Positions 44,976 to 54,660 are shown, counted from the stretch's first letter. The stretch: 64,000 bases of DNA from Streptomyces sp. MUM 2J (GCF_022414535.1 NZ_JADWYM010000010.1:62001-126000), one strand, 5' to 3'. Program-made: numbers and translations. The notes: generated from the sequence alone by a model not told the origin.

Positions 44976-46153
44976 GGAGTGCACCCCTTCTGCCCGGAGG
45001 CCAGGGTCGCGCACGCCGTGGCGTCGCCCGCGTCCCGCACGGCCACCATCGGCGTGTACGCGATCGTGTCCCCGGCGACGGTGATGGCGTCCCTCTGACT
45101 GGCGCTGCCCGCGGTGACCTCGACCGAGTCGCCCTGCACCGCACGGGTGACACGGCCCCAGGCCGCACCGCAGGTCCTGCTGTAGCGGACCTCCAGGACG
45201 GTCGTGCCGACGGTCACCGTCTTGGCGGTGGTGACCAGGTCGCCGCTGCACCCCATGAGTTCGGCGTCCTGGCCGCTGCACGTGTCGCCGCTGCACTTGA
45301 CCCCGGGCGGCAGGGTCGCGTTCGTGGCGGCGGTCGGGGACGGCGGGGCGTTCTCGGCCCGGTCCTTCGCACCACTCCCGCCACCGGTCAGGAAGAACAC
45401 CCCACCCGCCACGACGAGCACGCCGACGAGACCGGCGAGGAACATCACCAGCCGCCGCTTGACGGGTCCGGAACCGCCGTCCACCGAGCGTGCGTCGCGC
45501 GGGGGTTCGCCGTACGGACCCGGTGGCACCGGTGTCCCGGCCGGCCCCTCCGGGTGTCCGCCGGCCCGGGACGGGCCCCCGTACCCGGCCAGACCCCACG
45601 AGTTGCCGCCCGGGGAAGCCGGGGAGCCCGCGGGGCCGCCGTACGGGTCCGGCGTGCCCGGCACCGCGTCCCGCACGTCCGCGTCGGGTGCCATCGGCCG
45701 CGGCGGCATCGTCGGGGCGACGCCCGCCGGTCCCGCCACGCCGGGCGTGACGGTCGTGCCGCCGCCCGCGCGGGCCACCCTGCCGTTGCGCCCGCCGGCC
45801 GCCGGAGCGCCGTCCGCCTCGCCGAGCGCCGCACGCGCCTGGGAGATGCGGATGGCCTCCATGGTCATGTCGTGGCGCATCTCCGAGCGGCTCCAGGCGC
45901 GCTCGGCGAGCTCCCACATCGTGGTCAGATGCACCGGATTGGTCCCGGTGACCTCGGCCAGCGCGACGATCGCGCCCTTGGGCGCGAGGAGCCGGCCGTT
46001 GAGGTAGCGATCCCAGGACGTCTTGCTGTAGCCCGTGCGGTCGGCGATCGCCGCGACGCTCAGGCCGCTGCGGTCCACGAGCCGCCGCAACTGGCCCGCG
46101 AACTCCCTGACCTGCGGATCCAGTCCATCCGGCAAGGCCCTCCAACGAGGCAT
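44972..46153 (-). CDS. XRE-type HTH / transmembrane protein with C-terminal DUF2690 domain
   Basis: A 393-aa three-part protein. Residues 10-75 are an HTH: EFAGQLRRLVDRSGLSVAAI, DRTGYSKTSWDRYLNGRLLA, GAIVALAEVTGTNPVHL. A Gly/Pro-rich linker follows, then a membrane helix RRLVMFLAGLVGVLVVAGGVFF near residue 255. The outer domain has cysteines in VKCSGDTCSGQDAELMGCSG, YSRTCGAAWGRV and ATACATLASGQKGCTP, the DUF2690 pattern. It looks like a one-chain link between the wall side and DNA or a cytoplasmic partner. The ATG at 46153 follows GGGGGAAG. The stop is formed by a REP-like repeat. It is a paralogue of the next upstream gene. Confidence 0.85.
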   Translation of the reverse strand: MPRWRALPDGLDPQVREFAGQLRRLVDRSGLSVAAIADRTGYSKTSWDRYLNGRLLAPKGAIVALAEVTGTNPVHLTTMWELAERAWSRSEMRHDMTMEAIRISQARAALGEADGAPAAGGRNGRVARAGGGTTVTPGVAGPAGVAPTMPPRPMAPDADVRDAVPGTPDPYGGPAGSPASPGGNSWGLAGYGGPSRAGGHPEGPAGTPVPPGPYGEPPRDARSVDGGSGPVKRRLVMFLAGLVGVLVVAGGVFFLTGGGSGAKDRAENAPPSPTAATNATLPPGVKCSGDTCSGQDAELMGCSGDLVTTAKTVTVGTTVLEVRYSRTCGAAWGRVTRAVQGDSVEVTAGSASQRDAITVAGDTIAYTPMVAVRDAGDATACATLASGQKGCTP

Positions 46154-46459
46154 TACTTCCCCCTCTTCCCCCCCATGTGTGCTGAATCGTCCCCCGTGCG
46201 GGGCGCCCGCTGCCGAGTTCCCGTTCCGGCTACCCGCAGGGATGCGCGTACCAAGGATCTCAGTTCCCGGGGCGGGGGCGCACAAGAGCGCCCGGGCCGC
46301 GGGCATGCGCCGTCGTACGCCGGGCGGGGCGCGTCCAGTCCGACGGCCCGCGGGTTCCCGGCCGTGTGCACCGCGTCGCGGGGGAACCGGACGGCACCGC
46401 CGCACGAACCGGCCGGGATGGCGGCGCCGCCGTCGCCCCGCCCGCCCGGGCCGCCCCGC
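46154..46459. other. gap between the two HTH/TM paralogues, no gene
   Basis: About 300 bases without a supported gene. A purine-rich stretch just before 46153 gives the ribosome site of the DUF2690 gene. Several CGGGC-rich inverted words near 46270-46330 may end the upstream paralogue's transcript. Confidence 0.4.
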
Positions 46460-46927
46460 TCATCCGGCCGCCACGGCGCCGACGACAGCGGTCAGCAGCA
46501 GTGCGAGCAGCAGCAGGACCGCCCAGAGCAACAGGCTTACGGACGGCGGTTGCTGTTCCGGACGGGGCGGTGGCGGTTCCGGCCGCTCCCACCACGGGAC
46601 AGTGGGGTCCTCCTGGTAGTCGCCCTCCGCCCCGGGCCGCAGCGGTTCGGGCCGCGGCCAGTCCTCCATGGCCAGTTCCCAGCGCACGGCGAGGCGTTCG
46701 GCGTCCGCGGGGTCCAGTCCGGCCACCTCGGCGAGTGCGGCGACGGCCTGGCGGGGCGGGGGCTGGACGGCGTTGAGGTAGCGCTGCCACGACGACTTGC
46801 TGTAGGCGGTGCGCGCGCCGAGGGCGGCCAGGCTCAGCCCGGTGCCGTCCTTGAGGTCCCGCAACCGTGTGACGAGGTGCCGCGCCTGGGGCGGCAGCCC
46901 GTCCGGCAGTTGCTGCCAGCCGCCCAT
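46460..46927 (-). CDS. XRE-type HTH protein with C-terminal membrane helix, 155 aa
   Basis: The N-terminal 70 residues parallel those of the DUF2690 gene downstream: LPDGLPPQARHLVTRLRDLK, GLSLAALGARTAYSKSSWQR, YLNAVQPPPRQAVAALAEVA. After a Trp/Pro-rich linker (PTVPWWERPEPPPPRPEQQP) the protein ends with a membrane helix, VSLLLWAVLLLLALLLTAVVGAV, and no outer domain. So it is a tail-anchored HTH protein. GGAGG lies 6 bases before the ATG. The pair looks like a tandem duplication after which one copy lost, or never had, the exterior domain. An inverted repeat in its promoter could be its own target. Confidence 0.82.
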   Translation of the reverse strand: MGGWQQLPDGLPPQARHLVTRLRDLKDGTGLSLAALGARTAYSKSSWQRYLNAVQPPPRQAVAALAEVAGLDPADAERLAVRWELAMEDWPRPEPLRPGAEGDYQEDPTVPWWERPEPPPPRPEQQPPSVSLLLWAVLLLLALLLTAVVGAVAAG

Positions 46928-47042
46928 CGCCCACCTCCACGGCGTCGCCCGCCACTCCGCGCTCCGTTCGAGGGACGCGGCGGCGCACAGAAGCGGTTCC
47001 CCGGCCGGGTGTGCGCACCTGTGGCAGGGTGAGGACACCGTA

Positions 47043-47061
47043 GCGGAATAGTCACTTCCGC
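47043..47061. promoter_or_regulatory. operator candidate upstream of the tail-anchored HTH gene
   Basis: GCGGAATAGTCACTTCCGC has 6-bp arms (GCGGAA/TTCCGC) around TAGTCAC, about 116 bases before the start at 46927, next to GTCACAG. It sits in the expected promoter area and could be an XRE binding site. Confidence 0.35.
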
Positions 47062-47235
47062 GTCACAGCCCTCTGACAGCCGTTGAACAGGCCCTTCACG
47101 CTTTGCGAGCGTGGCAGTGGGCGCGGCCCGCCCCCCTCGGGGGAGGGGACGGCCCGCTCCCCGCCCGGCCGGCCGCCCGTGCCGGGAGCGCCCGGATCGG
47201 CAGCCGGGTCCGGGAGCCCCGGCCCGCACGGAAAC

Positions 47236-47268
47236 GGCCCGCACGCCCCACGACGGGGGGTGCGGGCC
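47236..47268 (-). terminator. terminator after the folD-DUF3017 pair
   Basis: GGCCCGCACGCCCC pairs with GGGGGGTGCGGGCC (one mismatch, 14 bp) across a 5-base loop, 17 bases beyond the DUF3017 stop at 47285. Confidence 0.7.
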
Positions 47269-47284
47269 GGCGCCACGCGGTGGT

Positions 47285-47728
47285 TCAGCTCTCCACCGTG
47301 AAGTGCAGCGTGTCCTTCAGGAACGGGATTTCCAGCCACGGGTGGGGCTGCGCCATCATCGCCAGCAGGGTGATGGCCAGGCCCAGCACACCGTAGGTGA
47401 CGATGTCGGTGAAACGGGACCGCACCGCGAGCATGCCCACGCTGGGCAGTGTCCAGCGCATCGCGGCCCCGGCGAGCAGCGCGAGCCCGATCAGCAGGGT
47501 GCCGACGCGGAACACGTCCACCGCGGTCAGCAGCAGGCCCACCCCGACCGCGCCCAGCACGGCCAGCACCGGCCACTGCCTGGCCGGTGCCGGGGCGTCC
47601 TTGGGCGCGGCCCGCCCGCCGCCCTCGGGGCGGGCGGTGTCCCGTGTGAACCTGGGGAACCGGCGGCTGGTGCGCCTCGGTGCCGGGCCGGCCGCCGTCC
47701 GCCCCGCGGGCTGTTCCTCAGCCGACAC
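47285..47728 (-). CDS. DUF3017 family membrane protein
   Basis: An N-terminal soluble region of about 50 basic and Pro-rich residues leads to three membrane helices: [40 protein letters not shown] and [20 protein letters not shown]. This is the DUF3017 pattern of actinomycetes, function unknown. The GTG start (47726-47728) lies inside the folD 3' end, an 11-base overlap, so the gene is translationally coupled to folD. The family is regularly found next to folD in Streptomyces in my recollection. Confidence 0.85.
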   Translation of the reverse strand: MSAEEQPAGRTAAGPAPRRTSRRFPRFTRDTARPEGGGRAAPKDAPAPARQWPVLAVLGAVGVGLLLTAVDVFRVGTLLIGLALLAGAAMRWTLPSVGMLAVRSRFTDIVTYGVLGLAITLLAMMAQPHPWLEIPFLKDTLHFTVES

Positions 47729-48572
47729 TGCGCTCCGCCGCCTCGACCACGTTGACGAGCAGCTGCGCCCGGGTCATCGGACCGACACCGCCGGGATTCG
47801 GGGAGAGGAAGCCGGCCACCTCGGCGACGTCCGGGTGGACATCACCGACGATCCTGCCGTCGGCGTTGCGGGAGACACCGACGTCGAGGACGGCCGCACC
47901 GGGCTTGACGTCCTCGGGGCGGACCAGGTGCGCGGAGCCGGCCGCGGCGATGACGATGTCGGCGCGCCTGAGGTGGGCCGACAGGTCCCGGGTGCCGGTG
48001 TGACACTGGGTCACGGTCGCGTTCTCGCTGCGCCGGGTCAGCAGCAGCGGCATCGGGCGGCCGATGGTCACACCGCGGCCGACGACGACGACCTCGGCGC
48101 CCTTGAGCTCCACGCCGTAGCGGCGCAGCAGGGTGAGGATGCCGTTGGGCGTGCAGGGCAGCGGCGCCGGCTCGCCCAGGACGAGGCGGCCGAGGTTCAT
48201 CGGGTGCAGGCCGTCGGCGTCCTTGGCCGGGTCCATCAGCTCCAGGATGCGGTTCTCGTCGATGCCCTTCGGCAGCGGCAGCTGGACGATGTAGCCCGTG
48301 CAGGCCGGGTCCTCGTTCAGCTCGCGGACGACCGCCTCGATCTCCTCCTGGGTGGCCGTGGCGGGCAGTTCGCGCTGGATGGAGGCGATGCCGACCTGGG
48401 CGCAGTCGCGGTGCTTGCCCGCGACGTACTTCTGGCTGCCGGGGTCGTCCCCGACGAGGATCGTGCCGAGGCCGGGCGTGACCCCCTTCTCCTTCAGCGC
48501 CGCCACGCGGGCGGTCAGATCGGACTTGATCGCGGCTGCGGTGGCCTTGCCATCGAGAATCTGGGCGGTCAT
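47718..48572 (-). CDS. folD: methylenetetrahydrofolate dehydrogenase/cyclohydrolase
   Basis: Bifunctional enzyme interconverting 5,10-methylene-THF and 10-formyl-THF, the formyl donor for purine synthesis. Blocks: [20 protein letters not shown], the catalytic Lys-containing [65 protein letters not shown], the cofactor motif [18 protein letters not shown] (usual GRSxxVGRP; here GRGVTIGRP) and the end [15 protein letters not shown]. The Ser-to-Gly change in the GRS motif is mild. Length 284 aa is standard. GGAGG is 8 bases before the ATG. Confidence 0.96.
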   Translation of the reverse strand: MTAQILDGKATAAAIKSDLTARVAALKEKGVTPGLGTILVGDDPGSQKYVAGKHRDCAQVGIASIQRELPATATQEEIEAVVRELNEDPACTGYIVQLPLPKGIDENRILELMDPAKDADGLHPMNLGRLVLGEPAPLPCTPNGILTLLRRYGVELKGAEVVVVGRGVTIGRPMPLLLTRRSENATVTQCHTGTRDLSAHLRRADIVIAAAGSAHLVRPEDVKPGAAVLDVGVSRNADGRIVGDVHPDVAEVAGFLSPNPGGVGPMTRAQLLVNVVEAAERSVG

Positions 48573-48647
48573 GGCCCCATCCTCCCGGATGACCGCCTCC
48601 CGGTTCCAATCCGGGGTACCGCCAGGACTGCCCGACTTGATCGCTGA

Positions 48648-48665
48648 TGTTGCACTTGCACAACA
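48648..48665. promoter_or_regulatory. imperfect palindrome between folD and a divergent membrane-protein gene
   Basis: TGTTGCACTTGCACAACA has 5-bp TGTTG/CAACA arms and an internal repeated TTGCA. It lies 76 bases from the folD start in the shared 246-base region with the plus-strand gene at 48819. It may be an operator for either gene. Confidence 0.35.
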
Positions 48666-48818
48666 CATACGGAATGCCGCTGGACAAGTAATGCGTGGCT
48701 AAAGAACGATGAGTCCACAGTGCCGCGGGCAGTACCGGGGGGACGGACCGCATCTGTAGTACTTCCTCCGACCTTGCCGCGCGTCCCCGCACTCGGGCAA
48801 ACGGAGGAAGGACCGCCC

Positions 48819-49451
48819 ATGAGTTTCGGCGACCCGAACAACCCCTACGGGCAGCCGCCCCAGCAGCCACCGGCCGCTCCCGGCTACGGCTACCCCCAGC
48901 AACCGCCGCCCGCCCCCGGTGTACCTCCGCAGGGCTACGGCTACCCGCAGCAGCCGGCCTACCCGGGCTTCCCCGGTGCGAACACGGTCCCGCAGACCAT
49001 GCCGGGCCTGATGGTCACCGCGCGGGTGATGCTGTACATCGTGGCCGCCGTGCAGATCCTCATCGGCCTCTTCGCCGTGTACTTCGCCGCGACGATCAAC
49101 GACGTGTCCAACGCGGGCGAGGACAGCTTCGGCAGCAACCCCCTGTCCGACCTCGGGCACGACGGCGCGGGCATCGTCTTCGTCATCGCACTGCTCTTCC
49201 TCGGGCTCGCCACCCTGTCGATCACGCTGGGCGTGAAGTTCACCCGCGGCGGGCAGGGCATCCGCATCACGACGATGATCTACGGCATCCTGGGCGCGCT
49301 CGTCGGCGTGCTGATCCTGATCGGCGCGGCGAACCAGGGCTCCAGCAGCGGCCTGGTCTCCGCGCTGCTGTGGATGAGCTTCGGCGGCATCATGGCCGCG
49401 GCGATGATCGCCCCGTCGGGTTCCGCCTGGTTCGCCCGGCCGCGCTACTGA
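48819..49451 (+). CDS. Pro/Gly/Tyr-rich N-terminus plus four-helix membrane protein
   Basis: The first 60 residues are a low-complexity Pro-Gln-Gly-Tyr region (PQQPPAAPGYGYPQQPPPAP), as in many actinomycete membrane proteins. Four helices follow: MVTARVMLYIVAAVQILIGL, GIVFVIALLFLGLATLSITL, RITTMIYGILGALVGVLILI and ALLWMSFGGIMAAAMIAPSG. The loop after helix 1 is acidic (NAGEDSFGSNPLSDLGHDG). No function is known. GGAGGAAGG lies before the ATG at 48819. Convergent with purH; the stops are 130 bases apart. Confidence 0.8.
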   Translation: MSFGDPNNPYGQPPQQPPAAPGYGYPQQPPPAPGVPPQGYGYPQQPAYPGFPGANTVPQTMPGLMVTARVMLYIVAAVQILIGLFAVYFAATINDVSNAGEDSFGSNPLSDLGHDGAGIVFVIALLFLGLATLSITLGVKFTRGGQGIRITTMIYGILGALVGVLILIGAANQGSSSGLVSALLWMSFGGIMAAAMIAPSGSAWFARPRY

Positions 49452-49581
49452 CCGCGCACCGGCGGCCGTACGGTTCGCGCCGTCCGTCCCACAGGGCCGT
49501 GTCTCACCCGTTCGAGGGGGACACGGCCCTGGGACGTCGCCCTGGTCCGGCAGCGGTGGCTGCCGGGAGCGCCGCTGCGGC

Positions 49582-51144
49582 TCAGTGGAAGAAGTGGCGC
49601 GTCCCGGTGAAGTACATCGTGACGCCGGCCTTCCTGGCGGCCTCCACCACCAGCTCGTCGCGGATCGATCCGCCCGGCTGGACGATGGCGCGGACACCGG
49701 CGGCGATCAGGATCTCCGGACCGTCGGGGAACGGGAAGAACGCGTCCGACGCGGCGTAGGAGCCGCGGGCCCGCTCCTCCCCGGCCCGCTCGACGGCCAG
49801 CTTGCAGGAGTCGACCCGGTTGACCTGGCCCATGCCGACACCGACCGAGGCGCCGTCCTTGGCGAGCAGGATGGCGTTGGACTTCACCGCGCGGCAGGCC
49901 TTCCAGGCGAAGGCCAGGTCCTTCAGCTCCTCGGCGGAGAGGGCCTCGCCGCTGGCCAGCGTCCAGGTGGCCGGGTCGTCGCCGTCGGCCTGGAGGCGGT
50001 CGGCGACCTGGAGCAGCACACCGCCGTCGACCGGCTTGGACTCCAGCCGGCCGGACGGCCCGTGCGGGGTGCGCAGCACCCGGATGTTCTTCTTCTTGGT
50101 GAGGGCCTCCAGGGCCCCTTCCTCGTAGTCCGGGGCGACGATGACCTCGGTGAAGATCTCCGCGACCTGCGCCGCCATCTCCTTGCTGACCGGGCGGTTG
50201 ACGGCGATGACGCCGCCGAACGCGGACAGCGGGTCGCAGGCGTGCGCCTTGCGGTGGGCCTCGGCGACGTCCGCACCGACGGCGATGCCGCACGGGTTGG
50301 CGTGCTTGATGACGGCGACGGCCGGCTCGGCGTGGTCGTACGCGGCACGGAGCGCGGCGTCCGTGTCCGTGTAGTTGTTGTACGACATCTCCTTGCCGTG
50401 CAGTTGCTCGGCGTCCGCGAGGCCGCCGGTGCCGTCCACGTAGAGGGCGGCCTGCTGGTGCGGGTTCTCGCCGTAGCGCAGGGTGGAGCGGCGCTCGTGG
50501 GTCGCTCCCAGGAAGTCCGGGAAGCCGGACTCGTCGACCGGGGCGTAGGAGGAGGCGAACCAGCCCGCCACGGCCACGTCGTAGGCCGCCGTGTGCTGGA
50601 AGGCCTCCGCGGCCAGGCGCTTGCGGGCCGCGAGGTCGAAGCCGCCGTCCTGCACGGCCGCCAGGACGTCGGCGTAGCGGGCGGGGCTGGTGACGACCGC
50701 GACGGACGGGTGGTTCTTGGCGGCGGCGCGCACCATCGACGGGCCACCGATGTCGATCTGCTCGACGCACTCGTCGTCCGAGGCGCCCGAGGCGACGGTC
50801 TCGCGGAACGGGTAGAGGTTGACGACGACGAGGTCGAAGGGGGCCACGCCCAGTTCGTCCAGCTGCTGCCGGTGGCTGTCGAGGCGCAGGTCGGCGAGGA
50901 TGCCGGCGTGCACCTTCGGGTGCAGGGTCTTGACCCGGCCGTCCAGGCACTCGGGGAAGCCGGTCAGCTCCTCGACCTTGGTGACGGGGACGCCGGCGGC
51001 GGCGATGCGGCCGGCCGTGGAGCCGGTGGAGACCAGCTCGACACCGGCCTCGTGCAGTCCGCGCGCCAGCTCCTCCAGCCCGGTCTTGTCGTAGACGCTG
51101 ACGAGCGCCCGGCGAATCGGCCGCTTGTTGCTCTCGGCGGTCAC
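49582..51144 (-). CDS. purH: bifunctional AICAR transformylase/IMP cyclohydrolase
   Basis: Last two steps of de novo purine synthesis: AICAR plus 10-formyl-THF to FAICAR, then cyclisation to IMP. The N-terminal cyclohydrolase domain (1-190) has [60 protein letters not shown] and [14 protein letters not shown]. The transformylase domain has [46 protein letters not shown] (Lys-His catalytic pair) and [17 protein letters not shown]. The GTG start overlaps the purN stop (GTGA), so translation is coupled. AICAR (ZMP), its substrate, is the signal sensed by the glyA riboswitch elsewhere in the window. Confidence 0.97.
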   Translation of the reverse strand: MTAESNKRPIRRALVSVYDKTGLEELARGLHEAGVELVSTGSTAGRIAAAGVPVTKVEELTGFPECLDGRVKTLHPKVHAGILADLRLDSHRQQLDELGVAPFDLVVVNLYPFRETVASGASDDECVEQIDIGGPSMVRAAAKNHPSVAVVTSPARYADVLAAVQDGGFDLAARKRLAAEAFQHTAAYDVAVAGWFASSYAPVDESGFPDFLGATHERRSTLRYGENPHQQAALYVDGTGGLADAEQLHGKEMSYNNYTDTDAALRAAYDHAEPAVAVIKHANPCGIAVGADVAEAHRKAHACDPLSAFGGVIAVNRPVSKEMAAQVAEIFTEVIVAPDYEEGALEALTKKKNIRVLRTPHGPSGRLESKPVDGGVLLQVADRLQADGDDPATWTLASGEALSAEELKDLAFAWKACRAVKSNAILLAKDGASVGVGMGQVNRVDSCKLAVERAGEERARGSYAASDAFFPFPDGPEILIAAGVRAIVQPGGSIRDELVVEAARKAGVTMYFTGTRHFFH

Positions 51145-51779
51145 TGGATAACTACCTTTCGTCCCTCGATGCGATAGCCGTTGCGGGCGAGCCGCCCCAC
51201 GACCTCGACGAGCAGCCTTCGCTCGACTTCCTTGATGCGCTCGTGCAGCGCGCTCTCGTCGTCCTCGTCCCGGACCTCCACCACGCCCTGCGCGATGATC
51301 GGGCCGGTGTCGACGCCGTCGTCGACGAAGTGGACGGTGCAGCCGGTGACCCGGGCGCCGTACGCGAGCGCGTCGCGGACGCCGTGGGCACCGGGAAAAC
51401 TCGGGAGCAGGGCGGGATGCGTGTTGACGAACCGCCCGCCGAAGCGGGCCAGGAACTCCTTGCCCACGATCTTCATGAACCCGGCGGAGACGACGAGATC
51501 GGGCTCGTGGGCGGCGACGGCCTCGGCGAGCGCGGTGTCCCACTCCTCGCGGCTGCCGTGGTCCTTGACCCGGCACACGAAGGTGGGCAGTCCGGCGCGC
51601 TCGGCCCGCGCGAGCCCCTCGATGCCGTCGCGGTCGGCGCCGACGGCCACCACCTCGGCGCCGTAGGCCTGCGCACCGGCCTCGCCGATGTGGTCCAGCA
51701 GCGCCTGAAGGTTGGTGCCGGATCCGGAGACCAGCACGACGAGGCGCTTGACGCGCTTGACCTCGGGCTTGGCGGCCAC
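51141..51779 (-). CDS. purN: phosphoribosylglycinamide formyltransferase
   Basis: GAR transformylase, the third step of purine synthesis, using 10-formyl-[23 protein letters not shown] is the phosphate-binding loop region, [20 protein letters not shown] follows, and the catalytic Asn-His and Asp appear in [40 protein letters not shown] and [20 protein letters not shown]. The length (212 aa) is standard. The GTG at 51777-51779 is preceded by AAAGGG. It overlaps purH by 4 bases and is the first gene of the purN-purH pair. Confidence 0.96.
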   Translation of the reverse strand: MAAKPEVKRVKRLVVLVSGSGTNLQALLDHIGEAGAQAYGAEVVAVGADRDGIEGLARAERAGLPTFVCRVKDHGSREEWDTALAEAVAAHEPDLVVSAGFMKIVGKEFLARFGGRFVNTHPALLPSFPGAHGVRDALAYGARVTGCTVHFVDDGVDTGPIIAQGVVEVRDEDDESALHERIKEVERRLLVEVVGRLARNGYRIEGRKVVIQ

Positions 51780-52027
51780 GGTGGGGGCCCTTTCTCGAGG
51801 GGGAGCGTCGGTACGGCCGGCCCAGCACGACGCCGGGTCTGTACGTTCGCACGAATGCTTCGGGTCCCCGGATACGGGGAAGCCTACGAAGCAGCCGACC
51901 GCCAGCAACGATACCGGCACACCGGACGGGCCCCGTGGGACGGGTGCGTGGCCGGAAGGTAGCGTCTGGGAGAAGCGGGATCGGGAACGCCGCCCGGGGG
52001 CGACGCGTTCTCCTCACGACAGCTCTG

Positions 52028-52069
52028 CACGACAGCCGTATCCATCAACACGACAGCCGTATCCATCAA
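52028..52069 (+). repeat. perfect 21-base tandem duplication in the leader of the gene at 52088
   Basis: Two identical consecutive copies of a 21-base unit (CACGACAGCC followed by GTATCCATCAA) lie at 52028-52048 and 52049-52069, ending 18 bases before the ATG. The identity implies a recent event. The remainder of 51780-52087 is the divergent promoter zone of purN and this gene, with GGGTCCCCGGATACGGGGA near 51868 able to form a small hairpin; I see no gene there. Confidence 0.85.
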
Positions 52070-52087
52070 GGGGAAGACGCTCATCTG

Positions 52088-52924
52088 ATGCCGGACCGCA
52101 GCCTGCGACTCCTCACGCTCCCCCCGTACACGGCGCGGGGAGAAACGCGCGGCGCCCTGCTGCTGCGGGAGCGGCCCTCATCCCCGCCCGACACCCCCTC
52201 CGGCCCGCCGCAGGGCGGCGACGGCCAGGACGACAACCCCTTCGCCCCGCCCCCCGAGGGCACGCCGGACCGCCCGTGGCAGCCGCGCCCCGCGGCGGGC
52301 GGGCACGGCCGTTCCGGCGGGCAGCGAGGGCACGGAGAGCCGGGAGGAGAGGACGGCAGCGGCGGAAGCCAGGGCGACCACGGCGGCCGGAAGGGCAACC
52401 CGTGGGGCCCGGGGTGGAGCGACCGGCAGCCGGGCAGCCAGCCCGGCGGTTTCGGCGACCGGCCCGGCAGCCGCCCCGAGGGCCCCTCCGGCGACGGCCC
52501 GGGCCCGGGCCCCGGCCCCGGCATGCGCTGGGACCCCACGGACCCGGTGCAGCGCCGCGCCCGGTACGCGCTGATCGGCGGCATGTGGGCCTTCATGCTC
52601 GCGCTCTTCGGGTGGTCCTACGTGTCCCTGCTGCTCGGTGCGCTGGCCCTGTACTGGGGCATCAGCGCGCTGCGCGGCAAGCCCCGCACCGATCCCGGCC
52701 GCCAGTCCGCCGGCGCGGGCGCGCGCCCCCAGACGACCGCCGCGGTCAGCGGCCTGGTCACCGCCTCCCTCGCCCTCGCCCTGGTGGGTGCCGGGTTCAC
52801 GGCCCAGCTCGTCTACCGCGACTACTACACCTGCACCAAGGACGCCCTGACCGACGAGGCCAAGCAGTCCTGCACGGATCTGCTGCCCAAGGAGCTGCGC
52901 GGGCTGCTGGGTACCGCCGAGTAA
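52088..52924 (+). CDS. integral membrane protein with long Gly/Pro-rich N-terminus
   Basis: Residues 1-150 are low complexity, with Gly, Pro, Asp and Arg repeats (GGQRGHGEPGGEDGSGGSQG, GPGPGPGPG). Three membrane helices follow: YALIGGMWAFMLALFGWSYV, SLLLGALALYWGISALRG and VSGLVTASLALALVGAGFTA. The C-terminal segment has two Cys (YYTCTKDALTDEAKQSCTDL) likely to form a disulfide outside. Unknown function; next to purN in Streptomyces from memory. The ATG at 52088 is the best start, but its ribosome site (AAGGGGAAG) is 11-14 bases away, beyond the usual distance, so a later start is possible. Confidence 0.75.
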   Translation: MPDRSLRLLTLPPYTARGETRGALLLRERPSSPPDTPSGPPQGGDGQDDNPFAPPPEGTPDRPWQPRPAAGGHGRSGGQRGHGEPGGEDGSGGSQGDHGGRKGNPWGPGWSDRQPGSQPGGFGDRPGSRPEGPSGDGPGPGPGPGMRWDPTDPVQRRARYALIGGMWAFMLALFGWSYVSLLLGALALYWGISALRGKPRTDPGRQSAGAGARPQTTAAVSGLVTASLALALVGAGFTAQLVYRDYYTCTKDALTDEAKQSCTDLLPKELRGLLGTAE

Positions 52925-53068
52925 CCGGCGGCCGCTCCTCCCGCGCCCTGCCGGGGTGTCCGACGCGGGACTGCGCGCCGACCGCTCCACGGCCGGGAGC
53001 GGGTCGGTGCGCGCGACCGACGGGTCGCACCGCGCGTCCGGTGGATCCCCGTGCGGGTCCGGACGATC

Positions 53069-54577
53069 TCAGTGGGCTTCCGGAGGGTCCAGGGGCAGGA
53101 AGTCGTAGGGCTCGACGTCCTCGTCGAACGCCTCGGGCAGCACGGCCTGCCGGGGCAACGCGTCCTTGTGGGTCGCCGTGTCCCCTCGGGGTGCCCCGTC
53201 CTGCTGCGGCAACGCCGCCTCCGGCGCGGCCGCCTCCCCGGCGGGGGCCCCGGCATCCCGCCGCCGCCAGGCCCGGGCCCCCAGGGCCACCGGTACCGCA
53301 ACGCCCGCCGTCCAGGCCGCGGCCGCCCCGCCGACCTGCCACCACACCGGACCGAACCGGGCCAGCGCGGCCACCCCGAGCGGTCCGCCCGCCAGCGCCG
53401 CACACCCCGCCAGCACGAGCGCGCAGGCCACGGCCGCCAGCACGGTGACGCCGGCGGTGTGCCGCCACGTCCCCGGCCGTGCCCCGCCCCGGCCCTCCTC
53501 CTCCTCCGCCCGTGCCGCCTCCCGCGCCTCCGCGCGCGCCACGAACCAGCCCACGGTCGCCCCGGCCACCAGCGGCACCGCTCCCGCCGCCCAGTTCCAC
53601 GGCGTCCCCGGGCCGGCGTCCGGCACCGCCGCCAGCAGCGGGAACGGCGGGAGCAGGGGCGCGGGGTCGGAGGCGAGGGGCCCGGCCGTGTGCCCCGCGG
53701 CGAGGGCGAAGCCGGGGCCGAGGGCATAGGCGGCACCCCACACCGCCGCGTTCGGCACCAGCGCGAGGCAGAGCAGGAGCACGGCGAACCGCCCCGACCA
53801 GCCCTCCGTCAGCCGGAGGAAGGACCCGCTCGCCGCCCCGCCGTGCCACAGCATCGAGACCGCCACCAGCAAGGCCCCGCCCCCGATCAGGACCGCCGCC
53901 CCGGCCGCCGCGGCCCGCCCGGCGGTCTCGATCCGCTCGCCCGCCCGCGGGCCGAGAACCAGGCGCCGCAGCGGGCCCGGCAGCACCACCAGCAGGCTGT
54001 CGAGGGGCTCGCGCGGGCGGCCGTACGCCGTCCAGACCCCCGCGCCGGCGGCCGCGACGGCGACGAAGGGCAGCCCGGCCGCGCCGGCTCCGTGCCAGGC
54101 GGGACGCAGAGTGCCACTGGAGGAGTACAGCGCGACGGCGGCGCCGACGGCGAGGTAGCCGAGGGCGGCGCCCGTCCACGCCGTGCGGGCGGAGGCGCGC
54201 TGCTCGCCGTCGTCGCCGTGGACCGCGTCCCGGGAGGCCCGGTGCAGCAGCCAGGCGGGCACCGCGAGCAGCAGCAGCGGGGTGAGGCCGACGGGAGCCG
54301 GGGTGCCGGAGAGGGTGTCGGTGCGGACCAGTTCCACGCCGTGCGCGAGCAGCCACAGCGCCGCGGCGACGTGCAGGGCGCCACCCGGCCCGCCGTCGGG
54401 GTACGGCGAGCTGATCCACAGCACCGTCACGAGCACGGCGAACGCGCCGAGCCCGAGGCCCGCGGCGACCGCGCCACCCAGGAGGCTGGCGGCCAGTCCG
54501 GGGGATCGGTCGCGCATCCGGGTGAGCAGAGGCGACAACGTCGGTCGGCGGTCGGTCTTCAGGATCACGCCCGCCAT
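53069..54577 (-). CDS. DUF6350 / PerM-like multispanning membrane protein
   Basis: About 10-12 membrane helices in 502 aa, starting [20 protein letters not shown] and including [79 protein letters not shown] and [20 protein letters not shown]. The YALGPGF and [14 protein letters not shown] motifs are those of the actinomycete DUF6350 family; the mycobacterial member PerM takes part in cell division and stabilises FtsB. The tail is acidic and Pro-rich ([20 protein letters not shown]). It is divergent from the XRE/sigma fusion gene with a 96-base gap. Confidence 0.85.
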   Translation of the reverse strand: MAGVILKTDRRPTLSPLLTRMRDRSPGLAASLLGGAVAAGLGLGAFAVLVTVLWISSPYPDGGPGGALHVAAALWLLAHGVELVRTDTLSGTPAPVGLTPLLLLAVPAWLLHRASRDAVHGDDGEQRASARTAWTGAALGYLAVGAAVALYSSSGTLRPAWHGAGAAGLPFVAVAAAGAGVWTAYGRPREPLDSLLVVLPGPLRRLVLGPRAGERIETAGRAAAAGAAVLIGGGALLVAVSMLWHGGAASGSFLRLTEGWSGRFAVLLLCLALVPNAAVWGAAYALGPGFALAAGHTAGPLASDPAPLLPPFPLLAAVPDAGPGTPWNWAAGAVPLVAGATVGWFVARAEAREAARAEEEEGRGGARPGTWRHTAGVTVLAAVACALVLAGCAALAGGPLGVAALARFGPVWWQVGGAAAAWTAGVAVPVALGARAWRRRDAGAPAGEAAAPEAALPQQDGAPRGDTATHKDALPRQAVLPEAFDEDVEPYDFLPLDPPEAH

Positions 54578-54629
54578 GCTCCCAACGACACGCGCTTTCC
54601 CGTCGTAACGGGCGAACTTCCGCTGTGTC

Positions 54630-54660
54630 GCTCAATATACGTTTATGTACTTTTTCGTAC
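54630..54660 (+). promoter_or_regulatory. A/T-rich promoter region of the XRE-sigma fusion gene
   Basis: CTCAATATACGTTTATGTAC followed by TTTTTCGTAC is far more A/T-rich than anything around it. AATATA or TATACG could be a -10 element. The words TACGTTTATGTAC and TTTTTCGTACG contain repeated GTAC/CGTA half-sites that could be bound by the HTH protein encoded downstream. It also lies in the promoter zone of the divergent PerM-like gene. Confidence 0.45.
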
